A DNA stretch of 64,000 bases. Source: Castellaniella hirudinis_A (GTDB taxonomy: Bacteria > Pseudomonadota > Gammaproteobacteria > Burkholderiales > Burkholderiaceae_B). The notes beneath the pieces were generated by a model. The model did not search any database, was not told the DNA's origin, and was given only the letters and a program-made list of their open reading frames with translations. The stretch is from positions 496,001 to 560,000 of the forward strand of contig NZ_JBLGTV010000001.1 of assembly GCF_047468865.1 (NCBI RefSeq), given 5' to 3'. Positions 34,398-43,250 of this stretch are shown in pieces (within the stretch, counting starts at the first letter, position 1; every line of letters starts with the position of its first letter). A program made the position numbers and the translations under genes.

Positions 34398-34931
34398 ATG
34401 ATGCGGAAAACGACAATCGCGACGCGGCAAACCCGCGCGGGCGCGGCCGGCCGGCCCGTTTTGCGGCAAATCCCCAAATGGTGCGCGGCGGGGCTGGCGG
34501 CCGCGGCTTGCGCCTTGTTCGCCGTGCCCTCGGCCGCGCAGGAACTCCTGCTGCATGGGCCCCAGGCGGTCGCGGGATTTGCGTCGGCGCCCAGCGCCTC
34601 GGGGTCGCGCAGCCTGGGGATATTGTCCTACGACAATAAGAACGTTCGCGTCGTCCGGGCCTGGTATCCCCCGGCCGCCAAGCTGGATCCGCACGGCAAG
34701 ATGGCCGAAGGCATGGCCGCCGTCGTCACTGTGCTGGCGGGCGACATGAAGCTGGCGATGGGCGATCAGTACGACGAATCCAGGCTGCGGGACTTGCCCG
34801 TGGGCAGCGTCTTCGTGCTGACGCATGATAATGCCGCGCACTATGCCAGCACCGGGCCTGCCGGGGCGCAGCTGATGCTGGTGATCGCCCCGGAAAAAGA
34901 CCTGAACGCCGATTTGATCGGCAAGCAATAA
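34398..34931 (+). CDS. Fur-controlled secreted cupin-like protein
   Basis: A 177-residue protein with an N-terminal hydrophobic export segment (CAAGLAAAACALFAVPSAAQ, near residues 29-48) and a single cupin-like barrel: GMAAVVTVLAGDMKLAMGDQ, then LPVGSVFVLTHDNAAHYAST and QLMLVIAP. His in TPAH-like position (NAAHYAS) could be a metal ligand, but the other usual His residues are missing. Directly behind the best Fur box in the window, so iron-controlled. It precedes the ExbB-like and haem-receptor genes. Exact function unknown. Confidence 0.6.
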   Translation: MMRKTTIATRQTRAGAAGRPVLRQIPKWCAAGLAAAACALFAVPSAAQELLLHGPQAVAGFASAPSASGSRSLGILSYDNKNVRVVRAWYPPAAKLDPHGKMAEGMAAVVTVLAGDMKLAMGDQYDESRLRDLPVGSVFVLTHDNAAHYASTGPAGAQLMLVIAPEKDLNADLIGKQ

Positions 34932-34948
34932 GCCCGGCCAATGCACCG

Positions 34949-34980
34949 CCCCCGGCCCGGACGCATATCCGGGCCGGGGG
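34949..34980. repeat. 13-bp GC hairpin without T-tract
   Basis: CCCCCGGCCCGGA (34949-34961) pairs perfectly with TCCGGGCCGGGGG (34968-34980) around CGCATA. The lack of a T-run means it is not a classical terminator; it may stabilise mRNA 3' ends or cause partial termination between the cupin-like and ExbB-like genes. Confidence 0.7.
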
Positions 34981-35007
34981 ACGGCTTGGCAGGCGGGAGG
35001 ATCTCTC

Positions 35008-35691
35008 ATGCATTTTGTGGCCCAGGGCGATCTTGTGCTCAAGTCGCTTTTCGTGCTCTTGGCGATCATGCTGTTTGTCAGCGCGTACCTGACCCTGCTG
35101 AAGGCGGTCAGCCTGATTTTTCGGTTCGTCCAGGCTCGGCGCTTCCTCATCGGCTTGGCCGAAGCGGGGTCATGGCGGCAGTTGGAAGCGCTGGTGGGAC
35201 GGCTGGCCGGGGATGGTGTCTGGCCGCGGCTGGCCCAGCGCGTCATGGCCGGGCTCAAGCCGCCCCCGGGCGCGGGCCGCCCGTCCGGCGGCCCCGCGGG
35301 CGATGTCCTGGCGCAGCGCCTGATTGCGCGCGAAATCGCCGCGCAGACGCTGGATCTGCGCCGGGGCTTGGAGGTGCTGGTGGCCATTGCCTGGGCCGCC
35401 CCCGTGGTCGGTGGCGCGGCGGTGGGCTGGGCCGGGTTGGGGCCGACCCCGCTTGATCCCGCGCTGGGCGGGGCGACGGCCCTGCTGTTTCTGGGGCTGG
35501 CCGTCGCGGGCGCCACCCTGCTGGCCTGCCTGGGCCTGCGCGTGGCCGGCCGTCTGTATCTGGCGCAGTTCACCTTGTTCCAGCAGCTGCTGGCGCCGAT
35601 TCTGCGACAGGGGAGGAGCGACAGCGTGCGTGGCGTCCGCAGCCCGAGCGGCTTTCATCAAGCAGAAATTTTAAGTATCAATATTATTTAG
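35008..35691 (+). CDS. ExbB/TolQ/MotA-like proton-channel protein
   Basis: A 227-residue membrane protein with the ExbB layout: N-terminal TM segment (SLFVLLAIMLFVSAYLTLLK), a cytoplasmic stretch with QRLIAREIAAQTLDLRRGLE, then two TM segments (VLVAIAWAAPVVGGAAVGWA and LLFLGLAVAGATLLACLGL). In ExbB this powers TonB-dependent receptors; no exbD or tonB is next to it. The last 25 residues after LRQGR look unlike ExbB. It ends 70 bases before the haem receptor, so it probably belongs to the same iron-controlled unit. Confidence 0.7.
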   Translation: MHFVAQGDLVLKSLFVLLAIMLFVSAYLTLLKAVSLIFRFVQARRFLIGLAEAGSWRQLEALVGRLAGDGVWPRLAQRVMAGLKPPPGAGRPSGGPAGDVLAQRLIAREIAAQTLDLRRGLEVLVAIAWAAPVVGGAAVGWAGLGPTPLDPALGGATALLFLGLAVAGATLLACLGLRVAGRLYLAQFTLFQQLLAPILRQGRSDSVRGVRSPSGFHQAEILSINII

Positions 35692-35698
35692 GTTGATA
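35676..35698. promoter_or_regulatory. Inverted repeat TATCAA-N11-TTGATA before the haem receptor
   Basis: TATCAA (35676-35681) and TTGATA (35693-35698) are perfect inverted half-sites 11 bases apart in an AT-rich stretch, overlapping the ExbB stop and about 62 bases upstream of the receptor start. Together with the following ACTATTATCATTTG it may be a regulator site; not a clear Fur box. Confidence 0.4.
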
Positions 35699-35760
35699 TT
35701 AGAAACAACAACTATTATCATTTGCGTTTTCAAAAGCATATGGATAATAGGGGTAAGGGA

Positions 35761-38082
35761 ATGAGCAAGCGACTGCGCGCGCCGTACTTTGGCGCCGTCG
35801 CCACCACCTTGTGTGTCTCGACCATCACATGGGCCGCCGAGCCGCCGGGCGACACAGCGGTGTCCACCGGCGGGGTATCTTCACTGTCCGCCATCGTGGT
35901 CGAAGGGCAGTCCGCGCCGGCGGAGCGGCCCGCCGGCACCACCGTGACGACGCGGGCGCAGCTCGACGAGCGGGCCGTCGGCGGCTGGGAGGATTTTTCC
36001 AGCCGAGGCGATCCGGCGGTGAACTTCAGCCGCCAGAACAACAGCGTGAACATCCGGGGGGTCGATGCGGATCGGGTCGTCACCGTGGTGGATGGCATCC
36101 AGGTGCCGTGGCTGTCGGATGGCGCGCGCGGCGTCAAGGGCGGATTGCGCACCGTGGATTTCGATACGCTTTCGTCAATCGACGTCGTGCGCGGGGCCGG
36201 GGCGGTGCAGTCGGGTGCGCTCACCGGGGCGTTGTCGCTGCAGACGTTGTCGCCGGAAGATCTGCTGGAACCCGGGCAACCGTTTGGCGCGTTGGTGCGA
36301 TCCGGCTACGACAGCGCCGACGACAGCTGGAAGGCCCAGGCCGCGCTGGCGGGGCGGGTGGGCGCGGGCACGCGCTGGCTGCTGCAGGCCGGGCTGCGCA
36401 AAGGCCATGAATTGGACAATATGGGCAGCGTGGGGGGCCTCGGGGAAACACGCGACAAGCCCGATCCGATGCGCTACACCCAGGACGATTTTTTGCTGAA
36501 AGTGCAGCACGAATGGCGCGACGCCCACAGGCTGACCTTGACCGGAGAGTCGTTCCACCGCTGGTCGAATACAGACGCCCTGTCCAGCCAGGGCGCCGGC
36601 GAGGACTACCAGCCGGGCGAAGGGCACGCCGACGAGGATCTGAATCGCCAGCGCATCGTGTTGGGGTACGCCTACCGCGCCCTGGCCGAGCGCCAGGCGC
36701 TCGATGCCGGGGAATTCAAGCTGTACTGGCAGCGCATGCGTCTGGAGCAGGGGGCCAGCGGCATCCGCAATGACGATGCGCGTGCGCGCATCATCCCGGG
36801 CGATCCGTTCAAGTACGGCTATCCCAGCGGCGCATATGGTCGCAGCAATGCCATCGAGCAATCCGCCGTGGGGGCGGTGACGCGCTGGAGCGGCCATGTC
36901 GCCGGGGCGCTGGCGCAACATTGGGCCGTCGGCGGGGATCTGGCCGCCAGCCGCGTGCGGCAGGACGCGGCGGGCCACGATAATTGCCCTGTTGTCCCGC
37001 CGGGCCTGCCGGCGACTTTCGGGCCCCGCACCTGCGACTTCCTGCATACCAACCAGGCCGACATGCCGCGCGTCAAGGGGCTGGTCTGGTCGTTGTGGGC
37101 GCAGGATGAGATTTCCTGGGCCGATGGCCGGTATGCGCTGACCCCGGCGCTGCGCTTCGATTCGTACCGCTGGTCGCCGCAGTCCGACGGCAGCTACACG
37201 CAGAATCCCAATTACGGCAATGGCCGGCAGGATGCGAACAGCGGCAGCCGCGTATCGCCCTCGTTATTGGCCAGCTACAAGGCCCATGACCAGCTGTCTT
37301 TCTATGCCAAGTACGGTTATGGCTTCAAGGCCCCCAGTGCGACTCAGCTCTACCTGAATTTCGGCGGGCCGGGCACTTACCTGAGAAAAGGCAATCCCGA
37401 TCTCAAGCCGGAGATCAGTCATGGCTGGGAACTGGGCGTGGATGCCGGCGATCGGGATCTGGGCGGACGCCTGGCCTATTTCGACAACCGCTACCGCGAT
37501 TTCATCGACGACAGCATCCCGGTGGCGCCGGGCTCCACGCAGTGGCAGCCCGAGTGGGCGACGCAGTACCCTTATGGTGTCACCAGCTCCGAAAACCGCG
37601 CGCATGTGCGCATTTACGGGATTGAGCTCAGTGGCCACTGGTCGATGACGCCGAACTGGTATACCCGGGGAGCGCTGGTCTGGTCCCATGGCCGCGACCA
37701 GGACACCGGGCAGTATCTGAACACCGTAGCGCCGCTCAAAGCCTCGGTGGCGCTGGGTTATCGCACGGCGCAATGGGGCGTGGAAGGCTTGTTGAGCGCG
37801 GCGGCGGCCCGCAAGCATGTCGCCTATCCAGAGGCGACGCCCGATGCGCCCTATGCGGATTTCAAGGCCCCGGGGTACGGCGTGCTGGATATGACCGGCT
37901 GGTGGAAGCCGGCCGCAGTTCGCGGCCTGCGGGTGCAGGCGGGCGTCTATAACCTGTTCGACCGCAAATACTGGAATGCGCTGGATGTGCCGACCCAGGG
38001 GACTGCCCAACTGCCGCGTCCGGTGGACTACTACACGCAGCCGGGACGCAGCGTCCGGGTTTCGCTGACCTACCAGTATTGA
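35761..38082 (+). CDS. TonB-dependent haem/haemoglobin receptor (BhuR/HmuR-like)
   Basis: A 773-residue outer-membrane receptor. Signal peptide ends near residue 26 (TITWA-AE). Plug domain has VNIRGVDADRVVTVVDGIQV and IDVVRGAGAVQSGALTGAL. The barrel carries the haem-receptor hallmarks: the FRAP-box equivalent YGYGFKAPSATQLYLNF and the NPNL equivalent KGNPDLKPEISHGWELG, with His residues in between positions. It ends VRVSLTYQY. GGGG seven bases before the ATG at 35761 supports this start over one slightly upstream. No STN domain, so no FecI-type signalling. hmuS lies tail to tail. Confidence 0.92.
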   Translation: MSKRLRAPYFGAVATTLCVSTITWAAEPPGDTAVSTGGVSSLSAIVVEGQSAPAERPAGTTVTTRAQLDERAVGGWEDFSSRGDPAVNFSRQNNSVNIRGVDADRVVTVVDGIQVPWLSDGARGVKGGLRTVDFDTLSSIDVVRGAGAVQSGALTGALSLQTLSPEDLLEPGQPFGALVRSGYDSADDSWKAQAALAGRVGAGTRWLLQAGLRKGHELDNMGSVGGLGETRDKPDPMRYTQDDFLLKVQHEWRDAHRLTLTGESFHRWSNTDALSSQGAGEDYQPGEGHADEDLNRQRIVLGYAYRALAERQALDAGEFKLYWQRMRLEQGASGIRNDDARARIIPGDPFKYGYPSGAYGRSNAIEQSAVGAVTRWSGHVAGALAQHWAVGGDLAASRVRQDAAGHDNCPVVPPGLPATFGPRTCDFLHTNQADMPRVKGLVWSLWAQDEISWADGRYALTPALRFDSYRWSPQSDGSYTQNPNYGNGRQDANSGSRVSPSLLASYKAHDQLSFYAKYGYGFKAPSATQLYLNFGGPGTYLRKGNPDLKPEISHGWELGVDAGDRDLGGRLAYFDNRYRDFIDDSIPVAPGSTQWQPEWATQYPYGVTSSENRAHVRIYGIELSGHWSMTPNWYTRGALVWSHGRDQDTGQYLNTVAPLKASVALGYRTAQWGVEGLLSAAAARKHVAYPEATPDAPYADFKAPGYGVLDMTGWWKPAAVRGLRVQAGVYNLFDRKYWNALDVPTQGTAQLPRPVDYYTQPGRSVRVSLTYQY

Positions 38083-38122
38083 TGATGGCGCCGGCGCAAT
38101 GGTGTGTTGTCGCCGGCCATTA

Positions 38123-39217
38123 TTATGCGGCAGCCACTGCTTCGGGGGCCGGCAGGCTGTCCATCAGGCGCGTCCAGGCCGTGATTTCCGGGCGGCCGGG
38201 CAAGCGCTGACCGAAGAACTGCACGATCTGCCCGCCTTGCGCGTCGTACATTTCGAGCGAGGTGACGAAGCCATCCGCCGTGGGCTTCTTGACGATCCAG
38301 GTCTCGGCGATATGATCGGCCCGCAGGTGCAGATTGAAGTCATCGTCCAGGACGTTGAGCCACGGGGCCATGTCCTTGATCTGGCGCACCGGGCCGGAGT
38401 GGATTTGCACCAGGCCGGGCGAACCCGTGAACACCATGATGGGCAGGCCGCTGCGGGCGGTTTCCCGCAGCACGTGACCGACGGCCGAATTGCTGGTTTT
38501 GCGGGCGAACTCCGGCCCCACCAGGCGCAGCGCCTGCAGGCGCGTGACCTGATGCCGTTTCAGCAAGCCATAGAGTTCGTGCGGGCCGTACCCCATGGCG
38601 CGCCAGCCCGCGCGCAGGGCCTCGGCGTCCACCTGCGCATCGTCCAGTTGGTGGGGCAGGGGGTCGGCCACGGCCTGAACCGTGATGCCAGGCGTCTGAT
38701 CCGGGTGGGTGAAGCGGGCGACCAGGGCCTGCCAGGCGGCCGGGTCGGTCTGGTCGAGCCGGTACACTTTGTGCACCGCAACCCCGTCATCATCGAAGAA
38801 TTGCAGGCTTTCGAGGTGCCGGCCATGGCTTTCCTCGGTCACGGCGAAACCATGCTTGAAGTGCGTCAGGAAGACGCGCAGGTCGATCGCCCCGCCCACG
38901 ATGGCGCCCATGGCCGGCCCCAGGTGCACCCCTTCGAACCAGCCTTTTTTCTCGTGCACGCAGCTTTCGTTGCGGGTCAGCACCATGACGCGTCCGACTT
39001 CGGGCAGGGCGCGGAAAAGATCGCTGATGGCGGCGGCATCCAGGCGGATGACGCCGTCGCCCGTGCGGCAGGCCAGCAGCTCGCCTTCGCTCACCCCCAG
39101 GCGGGCGGCCAGCTCACGGGCCCGCAATGCGGGCGCTTGGGCGCGCAGCGCACGCCACTCGGTGTTCAGCTGGGCCGGCGTGCGGGTAGCGGCGGGATGG
39201 TCGGGGGATTGGGTCAT
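38123..39217 (-). CDS. hmuS: HmuS/BhuS-type haem-handling protein
   Basis: A 364-residue cytosolic haem carrier/degradation protein with the duplicated HemS-like fold: first half with VMVLTRNESCVHEKKGWFEG (axial His candidate) and ESLQFFDDDGVAVHKVYRLD, second half with GLPIMVFTGSPGLVQIHSGP and LNVLDDDFNLHLRADHIAET. It receives haem after import. It faces the receptor gene and has its own Fur-like site. The ABC importer genes (hmuTUV) are not in the window. A short stem GCCGGCG/CGCCGGC at about 38090-38125 may end both transcripts. Confidence 0.93.
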   Translation of the reverse strand: MTQSPDHPAATRTPAQLNTEWRALRAQAPALRARELAARLGVSEGELLACRTGDGVIRLDAAAISDLFRALPEVGRVMVLTRNESCVHEKKGWFEGVHLGPAMGAIVGGAIDLRVFLTHFKHGFAVTEESHGRHLESLQFFDDDGVAVHKVYRLDQTDPAAWQALVARFTHPDQTPGITVQAVADPLPHQLDDAQVDAEALRAGWRAMGYGPHELYGLLKRHQVTRLQALRLVGPEFARKTSNSAVGHVLRETARSGLPIMVFTGSPGLVQIHSGPVRQIKDMAPWLNVLDDDFNLHLRADHIAETWIVKKPTADGFVTSLEMYDAQGGQIVQFFGQRLPGRPEITAWTRLMDSLPAPEAVAAA

Positions 39218-39250
39218 CGAGGTGTCCTGCTTGTGCTTGTGTGTGGAACG

Positions 39251-39275
39251 TAAATTATAATTGTTCTCATTAAAT
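39251..39275. promoter_or_regulatory. Candidate Fur box upstream of hmuS
   Basis: On the minus strand TTAATGAGAACAATTATAA matches the Fur pattern in AATGAGAA and the mirror half TTAT, about 35-58 bases before the hmuS ATG. Moderate fit. Confidence 0.5.
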
Positions 39276-39330
39276 AATTAAGTGTCAAGTCATGCTTCAG
39301 CAGTCATGCTTGAAGCGGCTTCACGCCGCT

Positions 39331-41523
39331 TCAGCCGGCGGCCGGTGCCCAGCCGCCCACGAATTGCTCGAATGCCTGGGCGGATACCGGGCGGCTGAAC
39401 AAGTAGCCTTGGTATCTCTCGCAGCCGTTTTTTTCCAGAAAACATCGGTGCGCCTCGGTCTCCACCCCTTCGGCGATGACCGACAGCCCCAGGTTGCCAG
39501 CCAGCGAGATGATGCTGTGCACAATGGCGGCATCGTTGCCGTTGGTCAGCACCCCTTGGATGAAGCTCTGGTCGATTTTCAGTTCGTCGAGGGGCAGCCG
39601 CTTCAGGTAGCTGAGTGACGAATATCCCGTGCCGAAATCATCCAGCGAGAACTGCACGCCGTGCGCCTGCAACTGCGCCATTTTCTGGGTGGTGCCTTCG
39701 ACGTCGCGCAACAGCAGGCGCTCGGTGAGTTCCAGTTTCAGCCGCCGGGCCTGCGCGCCCGTTTGCGCCAGGATGCGCAGCACCTGGGACACGAAATCGC
39801 TTTGGTAGAACTGTCGCGGGCTGACGTTGACCGACAGGGTCAATTCGTCCAGTCCCGGCCGGCGGCTCCAGGCGGCCAGCTGCTGGCAGGCGCTGCGCAG
39901 CACTTCGGCGCCCAGCGGCAGGATCGACCCGGATTCTTCGGCCACGGAAATGAAATGGGCCGGGGAGATGTAGCCTTTCTGGGGGTGTTGCCAGCGCACC
40001 AGCGCCTCGGCGCCCACCAGGCGGCGCCGGTGCACCTGGGGTTGGTAGAAGACCTCGAACTGGCGCTGCTGGAGGCCTGTGCGGATGTCGGCTTCCAGTT
40101 GCGCGCGCTCGTTGGCGGCTAGCTGGATCTGGGGGTTGTAGAAGCGAAACGACCCCAGTTCCAGCGCCTTGGCCTGGCTGACCGCGAGATCGGCGCGCTT
40201 GAGCAGTTCGTCGATCCCGCATTGTTCGCCCCGGAACAGCACGACCCCGGTGCAGGCGGAGGCCTGGTAGGGGGTGCCCAGCAGATCGTAGGGGGCGTGC
40301 AGGGCCAGCAGCAATTGCTGCGTTTTTTCGGCGGCGCGCGCGCCGGCGTCTTCGGGCCGCTTGGCCAGGTCGTCGAGGACGATGACGAATTCATCGTCGC
40401 CGTGGCGGGCCGTCAGGTAGCGGTGCGCCGTGAAATCCAGCAGGCGGCGCGCAATCTGCTGCAGCAGCGCGTCCCCGTATTTGCGGCCCAGCGTGTCGTT
40501 CAGCAGCTTGAAGCGATCCACGTCCAGCAGCAGCACGGCGCCCCAGCCACCGCCCGCCGCGCTGGCCGCCAGTGTCCGGGGCGCTTGTTCCAGGAGCAGG
40601 TGGCGGTTGGGCAGTTGGGTGAGCGGGTCGTAGTAGGACAGCCGTTCGATGTGCTGTTGAACCGCCTTGTGGGCGCTGAGGTCTTCGAGGGTGACGAGAA
40701 ACCCGGCGTGGGTCAGCGCGCCGCTGACCCGGACGTGACGGATGTCGCCGTCGCGGCAGCGCAGCGATTTTTCGTATGGCTCGATCGTGCCGTCGCTTCG
40801 GCTGCGTTCGCGCCGCGCGGCCCAGGCCCGGCGGGCCTGTTCGCGGGCGGCGGGCTCGGCGTATGCGGCGCGCCACCAGCTTTCCATGTTGGGGACATCT
40901 TCGATGGCGTAACCGAACAGGGTTTCGAAACGCTGGTTGCGGAAAATGATGTCCTGGTTGTCCGCAACCAGGGCGATAGCGACCGGCAGGTGCTCCAGGA
41001 TGTTGCGCAGCGTCTGTTCGTTTTCGGTGATTTTTTCTTGGGCGAGCTTATGGGGAGTGATGTCCTGGACGATGGCGACGTAGAAGCCGACGGGGTCGCC
41101 GGTGTCCCATGTGGCGGAAGCCGAGAGGGATATCCACACGGTTCGGCCGCTCTTGTGGCGCATGCGCTTTTCCATGCGGAAACTCGTGATCTCCCCGGCG
41201 CGCATCCGCGCGACGTATTCACGGTCGGCCGCGAGATCGTCGGGATGCGTCAGTTCCTGGAAACTCATGGTGCGCAACTCGTCCCGCGTGTAGCCGATGA
41301 TGTCGCAATATCGCTGGTTGACCTGCAGCCAGCGGCCCGTGCCGATGTCGGTCAGCGCCACGCCCACCGCCGCCTGGTTGAAAATGGCCCGGAACCAGGC
41401 GCCGTTGGGGTCGGAGATGCCGGCGTCGGGCGTGCCGCCGACGGCGGGATTTTCCTGGACGTCCAAGCGGATTTCCGGCGTATCGCCAGTCGTGGAGGAA
41501 GGGAGCGTGTTCGGGGATGTCAT
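39331..41523 (-). CDS. PAS-PAS-GGDEF-EAL c-di-GMP protein, degenerate cyclase motif
   Basis: A 730-residue soluble protein with two PAS domains (about 45-165, RYCDIIGYTRDELRTMSFQE; about 170-290, RFETLFGYAIEDVPNMESWW), a GGDEF domain (about 305-470) and a C-terminal EAL domain (about 480-725). The cyclase motif reads HGDDEF, so one Gly of GGDEF is Asp and cyclase activity is doubtful. The EAL site is complete (GAEALVRW, ELTERLL, DDFGTGYSSL, KIDQSFI, EGVETEAH), so it is most likely a PAS-regulated phosphodiesterase. Single gene. Confidence 0.93.
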   Translation of the reverse strand: MTSPNTLPSSTTGDTPEIRLDVQENPAVGGTPDAGISDPNGAWFRAIFNQAAVGVALTDIGTGRWLQVNQRYCDIIGYTRDELRTMSFQELTHPDDLAADREYVARMRAGEITSFRMEKRMRHKSGRTVWISLSASATWDTGDPVGFYVAIVQDITPHKLAQEKITENEQTLRNILEHLPVAIALVADNQDIIFRNQRFETLFGYAIEDVPNMESWWRAAYAEPAAREQARRAWAARRERSRSDGTIEPYEKSLRCRDGDIRHVRVSGALTHAGFLVTLEDLSAHKAVQQHIERLSYYDPLTQLPNRHLLLEQAPRTLAASAAGGGWGAVLLLDVDRFKLLNDTLGRKYGDALLQQIARRLLDFTAHRYLTARHGDDEFVIVLDDLAKRPEDAGARAAEKTQQLLLALHAPYDLLGTPYQASACTGVVLFRGEQCGIDELLKRADLAVSQAKALELGSFRFYNPQIQLAANERAQLEADIRTGLQQRQFEVFYQPQVHRRRLVGAEALVRWQHPQKGYISPAHFISVAEESGSILPLGAEVLRSACQQLAAWSRRPGLDELTLSVNVSPRQFYQSDFVSQVLRILAQTGAQARRLKLELTERLLLRDVEGTTQKMAQLQAHGVQFSLDDFGTGYSSLSYLKRLPLDELKIDQSFIQGVLTNGNDAAIVHSIISLAGNLGLSVIAEGVETEAHRCFLEKNGCERYQGYLFSRPVSAQAFEQFVGGWAPAAG

Positions 41524-41656
41524 GATCTCGGGACCCTGGGGGCGAACGGTTTCCGCGCCGTTTCAGGAAGCCAGAAAATACTAGCATGAAACAGTTCTTG
41601 ACCAGGATTTTTCAGATGTTTTCCGGGCCCGCCGCCGCAGCCTGTAGAATTCTCGT

Positions 41657-41692
41657 ATGCGCAACACACAAGGTATGCGCAACACACAAGTG
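41657..41692 (+). repeat. 18-bp tandem duplication with two ATGs
   Basis: ATGCGCAACACACAAGGT (41657-41674) is followed at once by ATGCGCAACACACAAGTG (41675-41692), differing only in the last two bases. Each unit begins with an in-frame ATG of the following gene, but the real ribosome site (GGAGGC) lies behind the repeat. Confidence 0.85.
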
Positions 41693-41701
41693 GAGGCAGG
41701 C

Positions 41702-42532
41702 ATGGCGCTGAAAGATTATCTGGGTGAACAATTGCTGGGTGTGCTGGCGTCGTATCAGCCGCAAGGTATCGTGCACCACATCGGGGTCGTGTATCCGCGT
41801 GCCGACAACGCGCTGCGCGTCTTCATTCCCAAGGGCCACGCGCTGGCGCAGGGGTCGCTGGTGACCTTGCACCTGGACAATCGCACGGGGGTGGACGAAC
41901 TGGACGCCGAACTGCGGGTCTACCGGACCTCCTACAAAGGGCGCGTCACGGCCACCGACGAGGGCTGGCTGACCCTGCAGCCTGTGGAATACATGCTGAT
42001 CCACGGCCTGGGCGTGGTCGAGCAATACCAAGCGCCAGGCTATGCGTTTCCGTCTGATGCGCGGATCGAGTCCGACCTGCCGACGACCCCCCTGCAAGTC
42101 CTGGGGCCTGTGCAGCAGCGCGAGCACCACAATAAAGTGGGCATCTTGACCACGCTGGCCGTCGATCATCCGCATACCACGGTGCTGGCCTTCCTGAATA
42201 CCGAAGCGGATGACGTGTTCATGATTTCGGTGCCGGGCACCTTCAAGCTGCGTCAGCTGAAGCGCAACCCCCGCTGTTTTTTCACCATCGACGAGCGCGC
42301 CAAATTTACTTTCGAACAAGCCATCCACTGGAACTACACCATTCTGGAGATGCAAGCCCATGCCGTGCCCCCCAGCATGCCGCTGTACGAACAGGTTCGC
42401 ACGGCATTCGTCCTGAAAAACCCTTGGGAGGCCGGTTTTTTCCTCATGGACGGCCTGGAAATGGTTCACCTGAAGTGCCAGGCGGTCGTGTTCGCGGGCG
42501 AGCCTCAGCCCTGCCCGGGCCATCCGTCTTGA
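41702..42532 (+). CDS. FMN-binding split-barrel (PNPOx-like) protein with extra N-terminal domain
   Basis: A 276-residue protein. The C-terminal half has the PNPOx-like pattern KVGILTTLAVDHPHTTVLAF, VFMISVPGTFKLRQLKRNP and RCFFTIDERAKFTF, which forms an FMN- or haem-binding split barrel. The N-terminal half (about 1-130) is a beta-rich domain I do not recognise. GGAGGCAGGC right before the ATG at 41702 decides the start over two upstream ATGs in the 18-bp tandem repeat. No enzymatic role can be assigned. Confidence 0.6.
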   Translation: MALKDYLGEQLLGVLASYQPQGIVHHIGVVYPRADNALRVFIPKGHALAQGSLVTLHLDNRTGVDELDAELRVYRTSYKGRVTATDEGWLTLQPVEYMLIHGLGVVEQYQAPGYAFPSDARIESDLPTTPLQVLGPVQQREHHNKVGILTTLAVDHPHTTVLAFLNTEADDVFMISVPGTFKLRQLKRNPRCFFTIDERAKFTFEQAIHWNYTILEMQAHAVPPSMPLYEQVRTAFVLKNPWEAGFFLMDGLEMVHLKCQAVVFAGEPQPCPGHPS

Positions 42533-42614
42533 ACCCCGCCGCTACGGGCCCGCGTCATCGGCGTCCGGCGGCAAGCCTTGGCGCCAAGCCGGGGCCGCTT
42601 GCGTGTCCGGCGCG

Positions 42615-43250
42615 TCATCGCTCGGGTGTGGCGGCTTGTGTCGTTTGGCGCAATGGCCATGCGCTGTCACGCTGAAAGCGCCGCAGCGTGGACACCGACA
42701 CCCCGAACTGATCAGCCACCTGCGCCAGGCGCTGGCCCTGGTTCAGCAACGTGCACGCCGCGCTGCGCTGTGCGGGCGTCAGGGCGGGCGGGCGCCCCAG
42801 GTGCTGGCCGCGCACCCGTGCCGCCGCCATGCCCGCCCGGGTGCGTTCGCTGATCAAGGCGCGTTCGAATTCGGCCAGGGCCGCCATCAGGTGAAACACC
42901 AGCTTGCCGCTGGGCGTGCCGATGTCGATGTGTTCGCACAGCGAACGGAAACCCACTTGCCGCTCTCCCAGGCTGTCGAGCAATTGAATCAAGCCCGACA
43001 GTGATCGTCCCAGGCGGTCGAGGCGCCAGACCACCAGTTGGTCTCCCGGGCGCAGCAGGCGCAAGGTCTGATCCAGCCCATCGCGGCGCATGGTTGCCCC
43101 CGAGACACCCTGATCCACGAAAACAGGGTCACAGTCTGCCCGCTTCAGCGCCCGCATTTGCAAGTCCAGATGCTGTTCATCCGTCGAGACCCGGGCATAG
43201 CCAAAAATCCGCGCGGCCGTGCCGGCATCGTGCGCTGCTTCGATTGCCAT
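42615..43250 (-). CDS. Serine recombinase (resolvase/invertase family)
   Basis: A 211-residue site-specific recombinase. The catalytic serine is in FGYARVSTDEQHLDLQ, the active-site arginines are in VWRLDRLGRSLSGLI, and the E-helix region is LVFHLMAALAEFERALISER. The C-terminal HTH is QRLAQVADQFGVSVSTLRRF. Length and layout fit Tn3-type resolvases or Hin/Gin invertases. No transposase, res site or obvious invertible segment is adjacent; to its right lies an AT-rich patch of foreign appearance. Confidence 0.9.
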   Translation of the reverse strand: MAIEAAHDAGTAARIFGYARVSTDEQHLDLQMRALKRADCDPVFVDQGVSGATMRRDGLDQTLRLLRPGDQLVVWRLDRLGRSLSGLIQLLDSLGERQVGFRSLCEHIDIGTPSGKLVFHLMAALAEFERALISERTRAGMAAARVRGQHLGRPPALTPAQRSAACTLLNQGQRLAQVADQFGVSVSTLRRFQRDSAWPLRQTTQAATPER

